Positions 38,157 through 48,079 of a DNA stretch of 64,000 nucleotides are shown one piece after another. The DNA comes from PALSA-1004 sp963804885 (GTDB taxonomy: Bacteria; Pseudomonadota; Gammaproteobacteria; Burkholderiales; SG8-41). The stretch is taken from assembly GCA_963804885.1 (NCBI GenBank), contig CAWDSF010000005.1, forward strand, positions 248,001 through 312,000, read 5' to 3'. Positions within the stretch are counted from its first letter, which is position 1, and the number at the start of each line of letters is the position of its first letter. The position numbers were made by a program, and so were the translations under genes. The notes under the pieces were generated by a model, which was not told the DNA's origin, did no database searches, and saw only the letters and a list, made by a program, of their open reading frames with translations.

Positions 38157-39038
38157 TTACTGCTTCGCATCGTCGCGCACGAACGCGACGACGTCGTCGA
38201 GCACCGGCGCTACATTGCGCAACGGACGCGAAAACGCGCCGATCAGCGTGGCGTGCCCCGCGTTCGGGTAAATCTTGAGTACGACGGGAACGCCGGCCGC
38301 GCCGAGCTTCTGCGCGAGCTGCCGGGTGTTGCGTTCCGGATTGACGACGGTATCGCTCTCGGCCGCGCCGAGGAACGTGCGCGGTGCGGCTTTGGACGCG
38401 TACTCCATCGGCTGCGAGCCTGGCGGGTAGTTGGGATGAAAAAACACCGGCTGCGCTTCCACGTTGGTCATCGGGAAAAAATCGAACGGTCCGGCAAGAC
38501 CGATCCAGCCGGCCAATGCCGACGGCGCGACGCCTGCGGCCGTCAGCCAACGAGGATCGAGCGCCAGCATCGCCGCGTTATAGGCGCCCGAACTGTGACC
38601 CATGATGTACAAACGCCGGGCGTCGCCGTCGTAACGCGCCACCTCGCGCCGCGCCCATGCCACCGCGAGCGCACAGTCGCGCAGGAAATCCGGATATCTG
38701 ACTTCGGGGTACAGGCGGTAATCCGCGATGATCGTCACGATGCCGCGCGACGCGAGCGCCTCGCCGATGAAGCGATAGTCGGCACGCGAGCCGCTGGTCC
38801 AGGTACCACCGTAGAAAAACACCACGACCGGATATCCATTGGCGGGCGGCAGCCCGGACTCTTCGGCGCGCGGCTCGTAAACGTCGAGCCGGTTGCGGGC
38901 TGCGGGCCCATAAGCGATATTTTCCTGAACGGCATATGTGCCGGATGGCGTCAGCGCATTCACGGCGCTGAGCGATGAGCAGGCGCTGAGCGCCCCCCAC
39001 ACTATTAATACGACTATCGTCTTCGCGCAGTGCAACAT
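38157..39038 (-). CDS. Lipoprotein alpha/beta hydrolase (carboxylesterase type)
   Basis: A 293-residue exported esterase. A lipobox-like LSAC at about residue 20 suggests a lipid-anchored envelope protein. Hormone-sensitive-lipase-like features are VVFFYGGTWTSGSR (HGGxW loop with Tyr replacing His), the nucleophile elbow IMGHSSGAYNA near residue 146, Asp in AAESDTVVNP and His in YPNAGHATL. It is the first gene of a five-gene minus-strand run and ends three bases before the DoxX-like gene. Confidence 0.85.
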   Translation of the reverse strand: MLHCAKTIVVLIVWGALSACSSLSAVNALTPSGTYAVQENIAYGPAARNRLDVYEPRAEESGLPPANGYPVVVFFYGGTWTSGSRADYRFIGEALASRGIVTIIADYRLYPEVRYPDFLRDCALAVAWARREVARYDGDARRLYIMGHSSGAYNAAMLALDPRWLTAAGVAPSALAGWIGLAGPFDFFPMTNVEAQPVFFHPNYPPGSQPMEYASKAAPRTFLGAAESDTVVNPERNTRQLAQKLGAAGVPVVLKIYPNAGHATLIGAFSRPLRNVAPVLDDVVAFVRDDAKQ

Positions 39039-39123
39039 GATTTCAGTTCAGCGACAAATGCGGGGAACTATACGCGTCAAACGCGTGCGGCCGCTAGGCG
39101 GGAATTCGCGCTCCTGCTAAAGT

Positions 39124-40116
39124 TTGCGCGTGAAAAGCCGCTCTTCGGTGAATGGCGTAATGCATGCGCTCTACGTGCTTGCGGCGGCGCTCGCATTTGA
39201 TTGCTCGGATGCATTTGCGCAAGGCGCATCGGCACGCCCGATCCGCGTGCTCGTCGCCTCTGCGCCGGGAGGCCCATCCGATATACAAATCCGCCTGCTG
39301 GTCCCCGCCTTGACCGCCGCATTCGGCCAGACGATTATCGTCGACAACCGGCCGAGCAATAATGGCGTCGTCGCTACCGAACTGGCGGCGAAATCACCCC
39401 CCGACGGCCATACGTTCGCCGTGGGCAACAGCGGCACTCACGCGGTCAACGCGACACTCTACGCAAAACTCCCGTACGACCCGGTGCGCGATTTTGTGGC
39501 GGTCACCGAGTTTTCGACGACCGGCATGGTGGTGGCCGCGAACGCGCGCCTGCCGGGCACTTCTATTCACGATCTCGTCAGCCACGCCAAAAAACAGCCC
39601 GGCAGGTTAAATGTCGCGATTCCCGGCGCCACTGGTGAACTCGCCGGCGATGCGTTGTGGGCGCAATTGCAGGTCAAGATGACGAACATCCACTACAAGG
39701 GCAGCGCTCCATCGGAGCTCGCGCTCGTGTCGGGCGAAGCGGATTTGTCGATGCTCACCCCGCTCGCCACGCTCGCTCACATACAGTCGGGGAAGCTCAA
39801 GGCGTACGGCATTACCAGCACTCAGCGCTCGCCGGTTCTGCCGGACGTGCCGACGCTTGCCGAGCAGGGCGTAACCGGATTCGACATCCAGTTCTGGAAT
39901 GGACTGTTCGCGCCGGCGAAAACGCCCGCCGCCAGCGTGCGCACGGCGCAGCGCGCCATCGCGCAAGCGTTGCAAACGCCTGAGACGGGCGATCGCTTCC
40001 GGCAACTGGGGCTGCAAGTGGTTGGCAACACGCCGGAGGAATTCGCGGCCATCGTAAAAAGGGACGTCGAAAAATTCCGCAGGATCATCATCGAGTCCGG
40101 CATACCGCGACTGTAG
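39124..40116 (+). CDS. Bug/TctC-family solute receptor
   Basis: Intact receptor of about 330 residues; TTG 39124 or GTG 39130 starts it, and the signal peptide ends CSDAFAQ. The cleft loops are divergent: VASAPGGPSDIQIR, VDNRPSNNGVVATE and PPDGHTFAVG. It is followed 46 bases later by a full-length dihydroxypseudooxynicotine-hydrolase-like gene, mirroring the 15313/16378 pair. Confidence 0.92.
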   Translation: MRVKSRSSVNGVMHALYVLAAALAFDCSDAFAQGASARPIRVLVASAPGGPSDIQIRLLVPALTAAFGQTIIVDNRPSNNGVVATELAAKSPPDGHTFAVGNSGTHAVNATLYAKLPYDPVRDFVAVTEFSTTGMVVAANARLPGTSIHDLVSHAKKQPGRLNVAIPGATGELAGDALWAQLQVKMTNIHYKGSAPSELALVSGEADLSMLTPLATLAHIQSGKLKAYGITSTQRSPVLPDVPTLAEQGVTGFDIQFWNGLFAPAKTPAASVRTAQRAIAQALQTPETGDRFRQLGLQVVGNTPEEFAAIVKRDVEKFRRIIIESGIPRL

Positions 40117-40162
40117 CTCGCGCCGCCGGCCGCAACGATATTCACTACTTCGGAGAACATTC

Positions 40163-41356
40163 ATGCCGGCTTCCGCGCTGCCTGACGGCGAACTTGCGTT
40201 TACATACTTTCCGGGCAATTACCGCTGGTCGCATGGCGTATTGATCGCGCTGGGCGGCGCACCGTGGGGCGGCGCCGAAATCGACGAAGTCCATCGCATC
40301 GGCCTGCGTTTGAAAGACCGCGATGGCGACGACGTCGCATGGTTCAACGAGTGGGCCGGCGAAGCGGACCGCCTCGAATCGATCGGCCACGCCGAAGCCG
40401 CGAAAGGCCACGCGTTGACCGCCGCGGCTTACTTGTTGCGTGCCGCGCACTACTATCACGTCGGCGAACGTTTCTCGCAGCCCAAAACCGCCGAAACGCA
40501 GGCCGCCTATATGCGCGGCGTGCAGGCATTCAAAAAGGCGGCCGGACTGATGACGCGGCCGCGCATCGAGCATGTCGAGGTGCCGTATGAAGGAACCCAC
40601 CTGCCCGGCGTCATCGTGCACGCCGAGCGGGCACCGGGCAGCGGCAAGGGACCGGTCATGCTGTTTCTCGACGGTTTCGACGTAACCAAGGAGATCCAAT
40701 ACTTCCGCGGCGTGCCCGATCTCGCCGCGCGCGGCGTGTCGTGCCTGATCCTTGACGGGCCGGGCAATGGCGAAGCGATTCGTTTTCGCAACCTGCCGCT
40801 GCATCACGAGACCGAGCGCCATGCCGGCGCCGCTTACGACTATCTCGCGGCGCGTCCGGAATTCGACCCGCAAAGAATCGGCATCATGGCGCTCTCCCTC
40901 GGCGGCTATTACGCACCGCGCGCTGCGTCAATGGACGGACGCTTCGCGTGCTGCATCTCGTGGGGACCCGAGTGGGACTACCACACGAAGTGGCAGCAGC
41001 GGCTCGCGCGTATCGAGCGCGGCGAAATTCTCTCGCTGTCGGTGCCATGGCAGCACCTGTTGTGGGTGTTCGATGTCAAGACCAAGGAAGAAGCGTTCAA
41101 GAAACTCGAAGGATTCAAGCTGGACGGCGTGATTCAGAAAATGCGCTGCCCGTACTTGCTCGTGCATGGCGAGGGCGACCAGCAGGCGCCGTTCGAGCAC
41201 GCGCAGAAAATGATCGCCGCCGCCGGCTCCAACAAGAAGGAATTGAAAGTTTTCACCCGCGCCGAAGGCGGCTATCACCACTGCCAGGTCGACAACATCA
41301 GCATCGGCTCCGCATACATGTGGGATTGGGCGGCGGAAGTGCTGAAAGCACGTTAA
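40163..41356 (+). CDS. Alpha/beta hydrolase, dihydroxypseudooxynicotine-hydrolase-like
   Basis: A full-length 397-residue hydrolase. The N-terminal 130 residues are helical (GNYRWSHGVL, AAYLLRAAHYYHVGERF), followed by the alpha/beta core with MLFLDGFDVTKE, ILDGPGNGEAIRF, the nucleophile elbow IMALSLGGYYAPRAA, acid in HGEGDQQAP and His in GGYHHCQVDN. The family includes a C-C hydrolase of nicotine breakdown and FrsA-like esterases. GGAGAAC precedes ATG 40163. Confidence 0.87.
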   Translation: MPASALPDGELAFTYFPGNYRWSHGVLIALGGAPWGGAEIDEVHRIGLRLKDRDGDDVAWFNEWAGEADRLESIGHAEAAKGHALTAAAYLLRAAHYYHVGERFSQPKTAETQAAYMRGVQAFKKAAGLMTRPRIEHVEVPYEGTHLPGVIVHAERAPGSGKGPVMLFLDGFDVTKEIQYFRGVPDLAARGVSCLILDGPGNGEAIRFRNLPLHHETERHAGAAYDYLAARPEFDPQRIGIMALSLGGYYAPRAASMDGRFACCISWGPEWDYHTKWQQRLARIERGEILSLSVPWQHLLWVFDVKTKEEAFKKLEGFKLDGVIQKMRCPYLLVHGEGDQQAPFEHAQKMIAAAGSNKKELKVFTRAEGGYHHCQVDNISIGSAYMWDWAAEVLKAR

Positions 41357-41859
41357 TGCACGCGTCCCCGCGACATGCCATATGCATTTTAAGGCTGCCG
41401 CCTGCGTTTGAAGGATGGCAAAAGAAATGCCAAATGAATCAAATTGGTGAAATGATACGTGCATAATTCGCTCGAAGTCCGGCTCCGATAATGCGCGTCG
41501 CCGTGCAATCTCAGCGCGTCGCCAGGCCAAAATTTCAAGTAGGATATCGGGCGTAGTTGCTGCTTCGATAGCTCATATGCTCCAACTGACCGCTCTTCCT
41601 CGATAACCCGCTCGCTTTAAATACCACTGTAAGGTTTTGAACTTTTCCGCCCGGGCTCCCGTATGTCGGCTATTCGACGAGCTCGTCTTGCAATCTGCCG
41701 CACGCCGCATTCGCTCGCGCATTTTGTCACGTAAATCCGGGGGTTCCGTGATGTATGGCACTGGCTCGCTTCTTGCGAATAAACGCAGGGACGTTGGCAT
41801 ATGCCATAAACATATGACATTTTGCACAGAAAAAAATGAACAACTGGGAGATGCGAGCC
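41357..41859. other. Intergenic region without a supported gene
   Basis: About 500 bases, visibly richer in A and T than the flanks, with small palindromes such as GGCATATGCC at 41798-41807. A 98-codon minus-strand frame (41573-41869) has no recognisable features and no ribosome site. The region probably holds the promoter of the small protein downstream; its different base use suggests a separate origin. Confidence 0.5.
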
Positions 41860-42225
41860 ATGTCAGCACGGAATGCTAGCGCGCCGGGGGCCGCGATGTC
41901 GGGAAAGGAATGGCTGGAATGGCCTGCCGCGATGAAACGCAGCTACGTATGGGGCGTCATCGATACCTTGAGCAATGCTCCCGCCGTATCCAGGCCCGTC
42001 AATGAGCGTCGAAGAAATGAGATTCGCTATGTAAGATTAGCCAGTTGCCTGGGCAAAGGCATCACTTACGATCAGGTATATGCGATGGTCGAAAAATTCT
42101 TAGCGGACAACCCTGGGCAACTGCATGCCGACATGGCCAGCATTATCTGCGCAGCCGTCGACAATGCCTGCTCCGGCCAGCGGCCAAATACGCAGCTCAG
42201 TCCGCCTTTGCGCCCGACAACTTAA
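41860..42225 (+). CDS. Small protein with Rap1a/Tai-like domain
   Basis: A protein of about 121 residues. The segment YVWGVIDTL, then ASCLGKGITYDQVYAMV, FLADNPGQLHADMASII and AVDNAC, resembles the Rap1a/Tai immunity-protein domain (GY.xGV.D, CxPxGVTxxQ, Vxx.L..NP..xH..A, C). ATG at 41860 has GGGAG nine bases upstream; ATG at 41836 is the longer option. No signal peptide is seen, unusual for immunity proteins, and no type VI effector is nearby. Its 3' end overlaps the convergent Bug gene by 29 bases. Confidence 0.6.
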   Translation: MSARNASAPGAAMSGKEWLEWPAAMKRSYVWGVIDTLSNAPAVSRPVNERRRNEIRYVRLASCLGKGITYDQVYAMVEKFLADNPGQLHADMASIICAAVDNACSGQRPNTQLSPPLRPTT

Positions 42226-43154
42226 CGACTTTGCCCCACAGCGCGTAGTCCTCGCGTATCTGCTTGTTGAACTCCGCCGGCGTGCTCGGCGCCGCGTTCA
42301 TGCCCAGCGCCTGCAGGCGCTGCAGCACGTCCGGCGACTTCAGCGCGCGCAGGATGCCCGCGTTCAATGCCGCGACGATGGCCGGCGGCGTCGCCGCGGG
42401 CGCGATCACGCCATACCACTCGTTGACCGCTGCCAGGTCCGGAAAGCCGGACTCCGCCGCCGCGGGCACGTCGGGCAGCGCGTCGATGCGCTTGGCGCCG
42501 AATATCCCCACCGCCTTGAGTTTGCCGGACTTGACGTGCGGAACCACGGACGTCGGATTCGAAACCATCAGATTCACGTTGCCGCCGAGCAGGTCGAGCA
42601 CCGCCGGCCCCGCGCCTTTGTACGGGATGTGCACGATGTCGACGCCCGCCGTCAGCTTGAAGAGCTCGCCCGCGAGCTGCTGCCCCGACGCGCTCGACGC
42701 AAATGAAAGCTTGCCGGGATTCTGTTTTGCGTAGGCGGCGAGCTCTTTCAGATTGGCGAACGGCATCGACGGATGCGCGGTCATGATCATCGGCTGCTCG
42801 GTGAGCCTCGACACCGCGGCGAAATCGCGCAGCGTGTCGTAACCGGGGCTCGTATAGAGATGCGGATTCACTGCGACCGGCCCGGTGTACGCAAACGTAA
42901 TCGTGTAGCCGTCGGGCGCAGCTCTTCGCGCCGAGCGCGGTGCCGAGCCCGCCCTGCGCGCCGCCGCGATTGTCGATCACGACCTGCTGCTTCCACAGTT
43001 CGGAAAGCTTCGCGCCGACAATCCGCCCGACCGCGTCGGTGCCGCCGCCCGGCGGGGCCGGCACTATCCAGCGCACGGGACGAACGGGATAGTCGTCCGC
43101 CGCCATTGCGAACTGGGTAATGGCCAGCAACAGCACGCACACTGATATACGCAT
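42197..43154 (-). CDS. Bug/TctC-family solute receptor (frameshifted)
   Basis: A receptor of about 318 residues. The start MRISVCVLLLAITQFAMA gives the signal peptide, then ADDYPVRPVRWIVPAPPGGGTD and IDNRGGAQGGLGTALGAK. One extra base at 42923/42924 inside an A-run shifts the frame; corrected, it reads AAPDGYTITFAYTGPVAVNP and continues to SGAKAD. It is divergent from the next Bug gene over a 151-base spacer. Confidence 0.88.
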
Positions 43155-43305
43155 GACCCGTCTCCTCGCTGCATGATCCGTGCGGCTTTGCTACGCCGCA
43201 ACATTTTTATCGATGATTCACGCTCAAGCGTAGCACGTCCGCATCGGACTTCACGCGAGGATGCGAATACGACGCCGCACTCTCGTGCTACAGTCGTTCG
43301 AATCC

Positions 43306-44307
43306 ATGCCCAGACCGAGCGAGCACATTCTCCACGTCAACCGCAGGCGCTTGATCGCGCTGGCGGCGATCTTTGCGCTCATCGCGGCCGTCACGGATGC
43401 GAGCGCGCAGTGGTCGCCGACTCGACCCGTACGCCTGATTGTGCCTTTCCCACCCGGTGGCGCGGTCGATGTGATCGGCCGCATCGTCGCCTCGCGCCTG
43501 CCCGAGCGTCTCGGCCAGCAGGTCGTCGTCGACAATCGCGGCGGCGCCAATGCAATCATCGGCACGGATCTCGCGGCCAAAGCCGTGCCCGACGGGCATA
43601 CGCTGCTGATCGTGCCCGCCGGCCATGCGATCACGCCGTCGGTGATGCGCAAGCTGCCGTACGACACCTTGAAAGATTTCGCCGCGGTCGGCCTGATCGG
43701 CAATGGCGCCTACGTGCTCGTCGTGAACCCGGCAGTGCCGGCGAAAACCGTCGCCGAATTCATCGCGCTCGCCAAAGCGCGGCCCGGCCAGATCAATTAT
43801 GCGTATACGGGTTACGGCAACGCGACACATCTCTCGGGCGAGCTCTTCAAGGTGCTCGCCGGCATCGACATGGTGGGAATCGTGTACAAAGGCGGCGGAC
43901 CGGCGCTGATCGACGTGCTCGGCGGCCAGATCGCCGCTTTTTTCTCGGGCGTCGCGTCCGGCGGCGTGCACATCAAGGCGGGCAAACTGCGCGCGCTCGG
44001 CGTGACCACGACGCGGCGCACCGCGGCACTACCCGATGTGCCGACCATCGCCGAAGCGGGCGTGCCGGGCTTCGAAGTCGACGGCTGGTACGGCCTGCTC
44101 GCGCCAAAAGCTACGCCGGCTCCAGTGATCCGGCGATTCAATGCCGAGCTCGCGGCGCTGCTGGCGATGGATGAAATGAAAGAGCGTTTGCTCGCCGCCG
44201 GCATCGATGCCAGCGCTTCCAGCCCCGCCGAATTTCACGACCGCATCGCGCGCGACATCACGCGCTGGTCGGAAGTGGTGAAGAAAGCGCGCATCGCGGC
44301 CGAGTGA
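43306..44307 (+). CDS. Bug/TctC-family solute receptor
   Basis: Intact 333-residue receptor. ATG 43306 gives MPRPSEHILHVNRRRLIALA, a long charged n-region before a signal peptide that ends TDASAQ; PFPPGGAVDVIGR and VDNRGGANAIIGTD follow, and PDGHTLL has His instead of Tyr. It converges on the NMT1-like gene with 22 bases between stops. Confidence 0.92.
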   Translation: MPRPSEHILHVNRRRLIALAAIFALIAAVTDASAQWSPTRPVRLIVPFPPGGAVDVIGRIVASRLPERLGQQVVVDNRGGANAIIGTDLAAKAVPDGHTLLIVPAGHAITPSVMRKLPYDTLKDFAAVGLIGNGAYVLVVNPAVPAKTVAEFIALAKARPGQINYAYTGYGNATHLSGELFKVLAGIDMVGIVYKGGGPALIDVLGGQIAAFFSGVASGGVHIKAGKLRALGVTTTRRTAALPDVPTIAEAGVPGFEVDGWYGLLAPKATPAPVIRRFNAELAALLAMDEMKERLLAAGIDASASSPAEFHDRIARDITRWSEVVKKARIAAE

Positions 44308-44329
44308 CCGCGCCCAGGCTGCAACGCGG

Positions 44330-45338
44330 TCAATTTCCCGGCAGGTCGTGAACTTCGGGAAAGTACAAATCCTTCCATGACGTCGCGCGGTTCTTGAGCG
44401 AGCCGATCTCGTGCATGAACTGCGCATATTTGAGCGTGTTCTGCGGCACCATCGTTATTACATTCTTCGGGTCGTTCAGCGTCGTCATGATTTCTTCGAT
44501 GGTTTCGCCCTTGCCGCCGATCGAGTCGAAGTAAACCTGCGCCGCGCCGCGCTTGTCGCGATTGATGTAGTCGATCGCTTCCTTGACGGCGCCCACGATT
44601 GCCTTGTAGGTGAGCGGGTTCTCGTCGCGGAATTTCTTCGTCGTGTAGAGCATCGTAAACGTCGTCGAGCCGCCCATTACGTCGTCGGTCGACAGGATGG
44701 TGCGCACGCGCGGGTCTTTCAGCTCGCGCGCGACAAACGGCGGCGAAGTGAAATGCAGGTTGATCTCGCTGATGCCCGACAGCATTGCGGCGACACCGTC
44801 CGGATGCGGCAGGCCGACCGTGTAGCGGTCGTAGCGGAAGACTTCCTTGTCGCCGAATTCCTTGCGCGCCGCCATCTGCATAATGATCGCGGGGATCGAG
44901 ACTTTGACGGCAGTGATCGCCATCTTGTCCTTTTCCGTGATGTCGCGCAGCGACCTTGATCTTCGGGTTGGTGGTGTTCAGATACATCGGCAGCGAGCTC
45001 ATCGCGGCGATGCCCATGATCTGGGTGCTGTCGCGCGAGCGGTCCCATAGAAACAGGAATGCCGGCGGGCCCGCCGGCACCATGTGCGCGGCGCCGGACA
45101 ATAGCGCGTCGTTGACCACCGCCGGACCGCCGAGATTGGCGTAGGTGACTTTCAGATTCCTGTTGCCGAGCTGCGCTGCGTGCTTCTCGATGATTTTCTG
45201 CTGCTCCATCACGAGCAGCGGCAGAAAGCCGATGCCGCCGGCGCCCTTCGGTATTTTGATTTCCTGCACTTCGGCGGCGGCAAGGCCGGACGCAGCAAGC
45301 AGCAGGCCGCATAATGCGGCGCGCAGTCGATAGGTCAT
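44330..45338 (-). CDS. ABC-type substrate-binding protein, NMT1/SsuA-like (frameshifted)
   Basis: A periplasmic binding protein of about 335 residues of the nitrate/sulfonate/taurine type. AGGAGG precedes ATG 45338; the signal peptide ends SGLAAAE. Features are GFLPLLVMEQQKIIEKHA, NLGGPAVVNDALLSGAAHM and PIIMQMAARKEF-like sequence. An extra G at 44954/44955 after AAG breaks the frame before SLRDITEKDKMAITAVKVS. No ABC permease or ATPase gene is adjacent. Confidence 0.83.
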
Positions 45339-45433
45339 AGTTATTCCTCCTCGCGCCATCATATAATGAATCACCGCGCCGCCACCGCAGCGGCGCTGTC
45401 AATCCGCAAACAATCTAATAAAGGTCAATCATC

Positions 45434-46354
45434 ATGCGTGCTGGATTCATAGGCTTGGGAACGATGGGCGCGTCCATGGCGCTCAACCTGCAGGCAGGCG
45501 AACACGAAGTGGCCGTCAACGACCTGCGGCGCGATGCCGCGGCGCCGCATCTGAAAGCGGGCGCGACTTGGGCCGACGGGCCGCGAGAGATCGCCGCGCA
45601 TTCGGAAGTCATATTCACCTCACTGCCCGGACCGCGCGAAGTTGAAGCGGTCGCCGACATATTGATCGAGCACATGAAGCCGGGCACCGCATGGTTCGAC
45701 CTGTCGACCAATTCGCCCACCGTCATCCGCAAGCTGCACGCGCGTTTTGCGGCCAAAGGCATCGCCCTGCTCGACGCGCCCGTAAGCGGCGGCCCCAGCG
45801 GCGCGAAAACCCGCAAGCTCGCGCTGCTCGTCGGCGGCGACAAGGCTGTTTTCGACAAGTTCAAGCCCGCGCTTGACGCAATAGGCGACCAGGTCATCTA
45901 CATCGGCCCGATCGGCGCGGGCTCGGTAGCCAAGCTCGTGCACAACATGGCCGGCTATTCAATCCAGACCGCGCTCGCCGAAGTATTTACGATGGGCGTC
46001 AAGGCGGGCGTCGAGCCGCTGGCGCTGTGGGCGGCGGTGCGCCAGTGCTCGCTGGGGCGTCAGCGTTCGTTCGACCGGCTGGGCAAACAATTCCTGCGCG
46101 GTGAATTCGATCCGCCGGATTTTGCGCTGAAGCTCGCGCACAAGGACGTGATGCTCGCGACCGAGTTGGCGCGCGATGTCGGCGTGCCGATGCGCATCGC
46201 GGAGCTCACGCGCGCCGACATGACCGAGGCCCTGACCCGCGGCTGGGCTGCGCGCGATTCGCGCGTGCCAATGCTGCTGCAGGAAGAGCGCGCCGGCGTA
46301 AATATCAAGGTGCCGGCGGCGGATATCGAAGCGGTGATCAAGCGCGACGGCTGA
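45434..46354 (+). CDS. 3-Hydroxyisobutyrate dehydrogenase-like oxidoreductase
   Basis: A 306-residue beta-hydroxyacid dehydrogenase. The Rossmann motif GFIGLGTMGASMALNL is at the N-terminus, the substrate motif LLDAPVSGGPSGA near residue 117 and the catalytic Lys in GAGSVAKLVHNMAG near residue 163. The family oxidises 3-hydroxyisobutyrate, tartronate semialdehyde or similar acids with NAD(P). It starts a same-strand series with the cupin, binding protein, Kelch and peroxidase genes, though the 78-base spacer leaves co-transcription open. Confidence 0.87.
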   Translation: MRAGFIGLGTMGASMALNLQAGEHEVAVNDLRRDAAAPHLKAGATWADGPREIAAHSEVIFTSLPGPREVEAVADILIEHMKPGTAWFDLSTNSPTVIRKLHARFAAKGIALLDAPVSGGPSGAKTRKLALLVGGDKAVFDKFKPALDAIGDQVIYIGPIGAGSVAKLVHNMAGYSIQTALAEVFTMGVKAGVEPLALWAAVRQCSLGRQRSFDRLGKQFLRGEFDPPDFALKLAHKDVMLATELARDVGVPMRIAELTRADMTEALTRGWAARDSRVPMLLQEERAGVNIKVPAADIEAVIKRDG

Positions 46355-46432
46355 TCGAACCTTCGCAAAATAAGTTATAGTTCCATTGCCGCGCGTTCTT
46401 GCGCATGCCAAATAAATCGTAGGAGGAACACC

Positions 46433-46933
46433 ATGGCTCATACCGTTGCCCAACTCGCAAACGAATTCCGCGCCGCCCTGAAGTCGCAGCCCGGCCCTGC
46501 CGGCCGCGAAAAAGTGTGCAAGCTCCTGAAGGAAGTGCTGGTCGACCAGGACTTCATCAAGGCGACCTTCGACGACAACACGCCTGAGCGCAAAATCCTG
46601 CACGAAGATCCGGAGCTCGGCTTCTGCATACTCGCGCACCAGTACAAGGGCCCCAAAGAAAGCCCGCCGCACGACCACGGCCCTTCGTGGGCGATTTACG
46701 GCCAGGTCGCCGGCGAAACCGCGATGTCCGATTGGGAACTCGTGAGTCCCGCGAGCCCCGACCAGCCGGGCAAGGTCAAGCACAAAACAAAGTACAAGCT
46801 CACACCCGGCGTCGCGCATGTCTACAACGAAGGCGATCTCCATTCACCGAGCCGTGCCGGCCCGACGCGCCTGATCCGCCTCGAAGGCACGAACATGGAG
46901 AAGGTGAAGCGGCTCAAGTACGAACCGGCTTAG
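46433..46933 (+). CDS. Cupin-fold protein (cysteine-dioxygenase-like)
   Basis: A 166-residue cytoplasmic protein. The metal motif PPHDHGPSWAIYGQVAGET with two His, followed by a C-terminal His in LTPGVAHVYNEGDLHSPS, fits a single-domain cupin similar to cysteine dioxygenase-type enzymes. A strong AGGAGG at 46423-46428 lies seven bases before ATG 46433. The reaction is not defined by sequence. Confidence 0.8.
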   Translation: MAHTVAQLANEFRAALKSQPGPAGREKVCKLLKEVLVDQDFIKATFDDNTPERKILHEDPELGFCILAHQYKGPKESPPHDHGPSWAIYGQVAGETAMSDWELVSPASPDQPGKVKHKTKYKLTPGVAHVYNEGDLHSPSRAGPTRLIRLEGTNMEKVKRLKYEPA

Positions 46934-47002
46934 GTGCAAGGTTCGCACTTAAGCGGTTGCAATTTGCAGCCACCTTGTCCACCCTGGAACAAGCTGGCCG
47001 GC

Positions 47003-48013
47003 ATGCGCAATAAAGCAATCGGCGGATGCGGCCTTTTTCTCGCCGGTATTCTGGCGCTGGCGTCCGCCGCGGTTTACGCGCAGAGCGGCGCAGCGCCCGC
47101 CGCGGCACCCGGATTCGCGCAAATACCGAACGGCAAGGATACCGACCTGAAATTTTATCCGGCCGGTGGAAATAAGCTGCTCGGCGCGCAGGCGCTCGCC
47201 CGCATGCCGCAGGAAGCCGGGCTCATACTCTGGCTGGCCGGCAACCAGTTCTTCGCGATGGATGACGTGGTGCAGGCGTTCCAGAAACTGAACCCTGAAG
47301 TCAGCGTCGGGTTGATTACCTTGCCGCCCGGCCTGATCGCGGACGCCATACTCGCGGGCGGCTGGCGCTACGAAGGAAAAGACTATCCCGGCCGGCCGGA
47401 CGTTTATGCGTCGGTGAACCTTGGCCACCTGCAGAAATTGCGCCAGGCCGGTCTGATGGACAATTACGCAACGTACATGCACAACGAAATGCAGATCATG
47501 GTTGCGAAGGGCAATCCGAAGCGCGTGCTCGGCATCGGCGACTTGGCGCGGGCGGACGTGAAAACTTCGATGCCCAACCCGGTTAACGAAGGGATCATGC
47601 AGTTTTACGCACGCAAGGTACTCGAGCGGCACGGCATCTGGCAACAAATATCCGGCGGCAAGGAGTGTTACTCCTGCCAGACGACCGCGAACAACTGGTT
47701 CACCGCGGTGCATCATCGGGAAACGCCGGACCGCATTCGCCAGGGAACCGCCGACGCGGGCATCGTGTGGAAAACCGAGGCTATCGAAGCCGTGCGCGAA
47801 GGCGCACCGGTCGAAGGCGTGCAATTGCCGCCGGCGGACAGTCTGCGCGATGAAGTGGCCTACGCCATCGGTCCGCTGCGCGATTCACCCAGGGCGAGCG
47901 CCGCGGCCGCTTATCTGAAATTTCTCGTGTCGGCGGAAGGTCAGGCGGTATACGCCCGCTACGGTTTCGTCAGCGGCACGGCAGATGAACTCCGCCTGAA
48001 GCCCATCCCCTGA
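47003..48013 (+). CDS. Periplasmic solute-binding protein, ModA/extracellular type 1-like, with CxxC
   Basis: A 336-residue exported protein starting at ATG 47003 (MRNKAIGGCGLFLAGILALA). Binding-protein features are LILWLAGNQFFAMDDVVQAF, RPDVYASVNLGHLQKL, MVAKGNPKRVLGIGDLAR, AGIVWKTEAIEAV and AAAAYLKFLVSAEGQAVYARYGF, the layout of molybdate-type receptors. It carries CYSCQTT near residue 218, a Cys pair that is not a heme site. A cupin gene precedes and Kelch and cytochrome peroxidase genes follow, suggesting a periplasmic redox or metal role. Confidence 0.78.
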   Translation: MRNKAIGGCGLFLAGILALASAAVYAQSGAAPAAAPGFAQIPNGKDTDLKFYPAGGNKLLGAQALARMPQEAGLILWLAGNQFFAMDDVVQAFQKLNPEVSVGLITLPPGLIADAILAGGWRYEGKDYPGRPDVYASVNLGHLQKLRQAGLMDNYATYMHNEMQIMVAKGNPKRVLGIGDLARADVKTSMPNPVNEGIMQFYARKVLERHGIWQQISGGKECYSCQTTANNWFTAVHHRETPDRIRQGTADAGIVWKTEAIEAVREGAPVEGVQLPPADSLRDEVAYAIGPLRDSPRASAAAAYLKFLVSAEGQAVYARYGFVSGTADELRLKPIP

Positions 48014-48079
48014 TCGCATCGAACGACCACGCAGCCAGCAAACAATAACGCGCAACAAAAAACCTGGGGAGAGCAAACG

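Noticed and set aside
41573..41869. A 98-codon minus-strand frame in the long spacer
   Set aside because: No ribosome site, no homology I recognise, and it overlaps the start of the plus-strand small gene.
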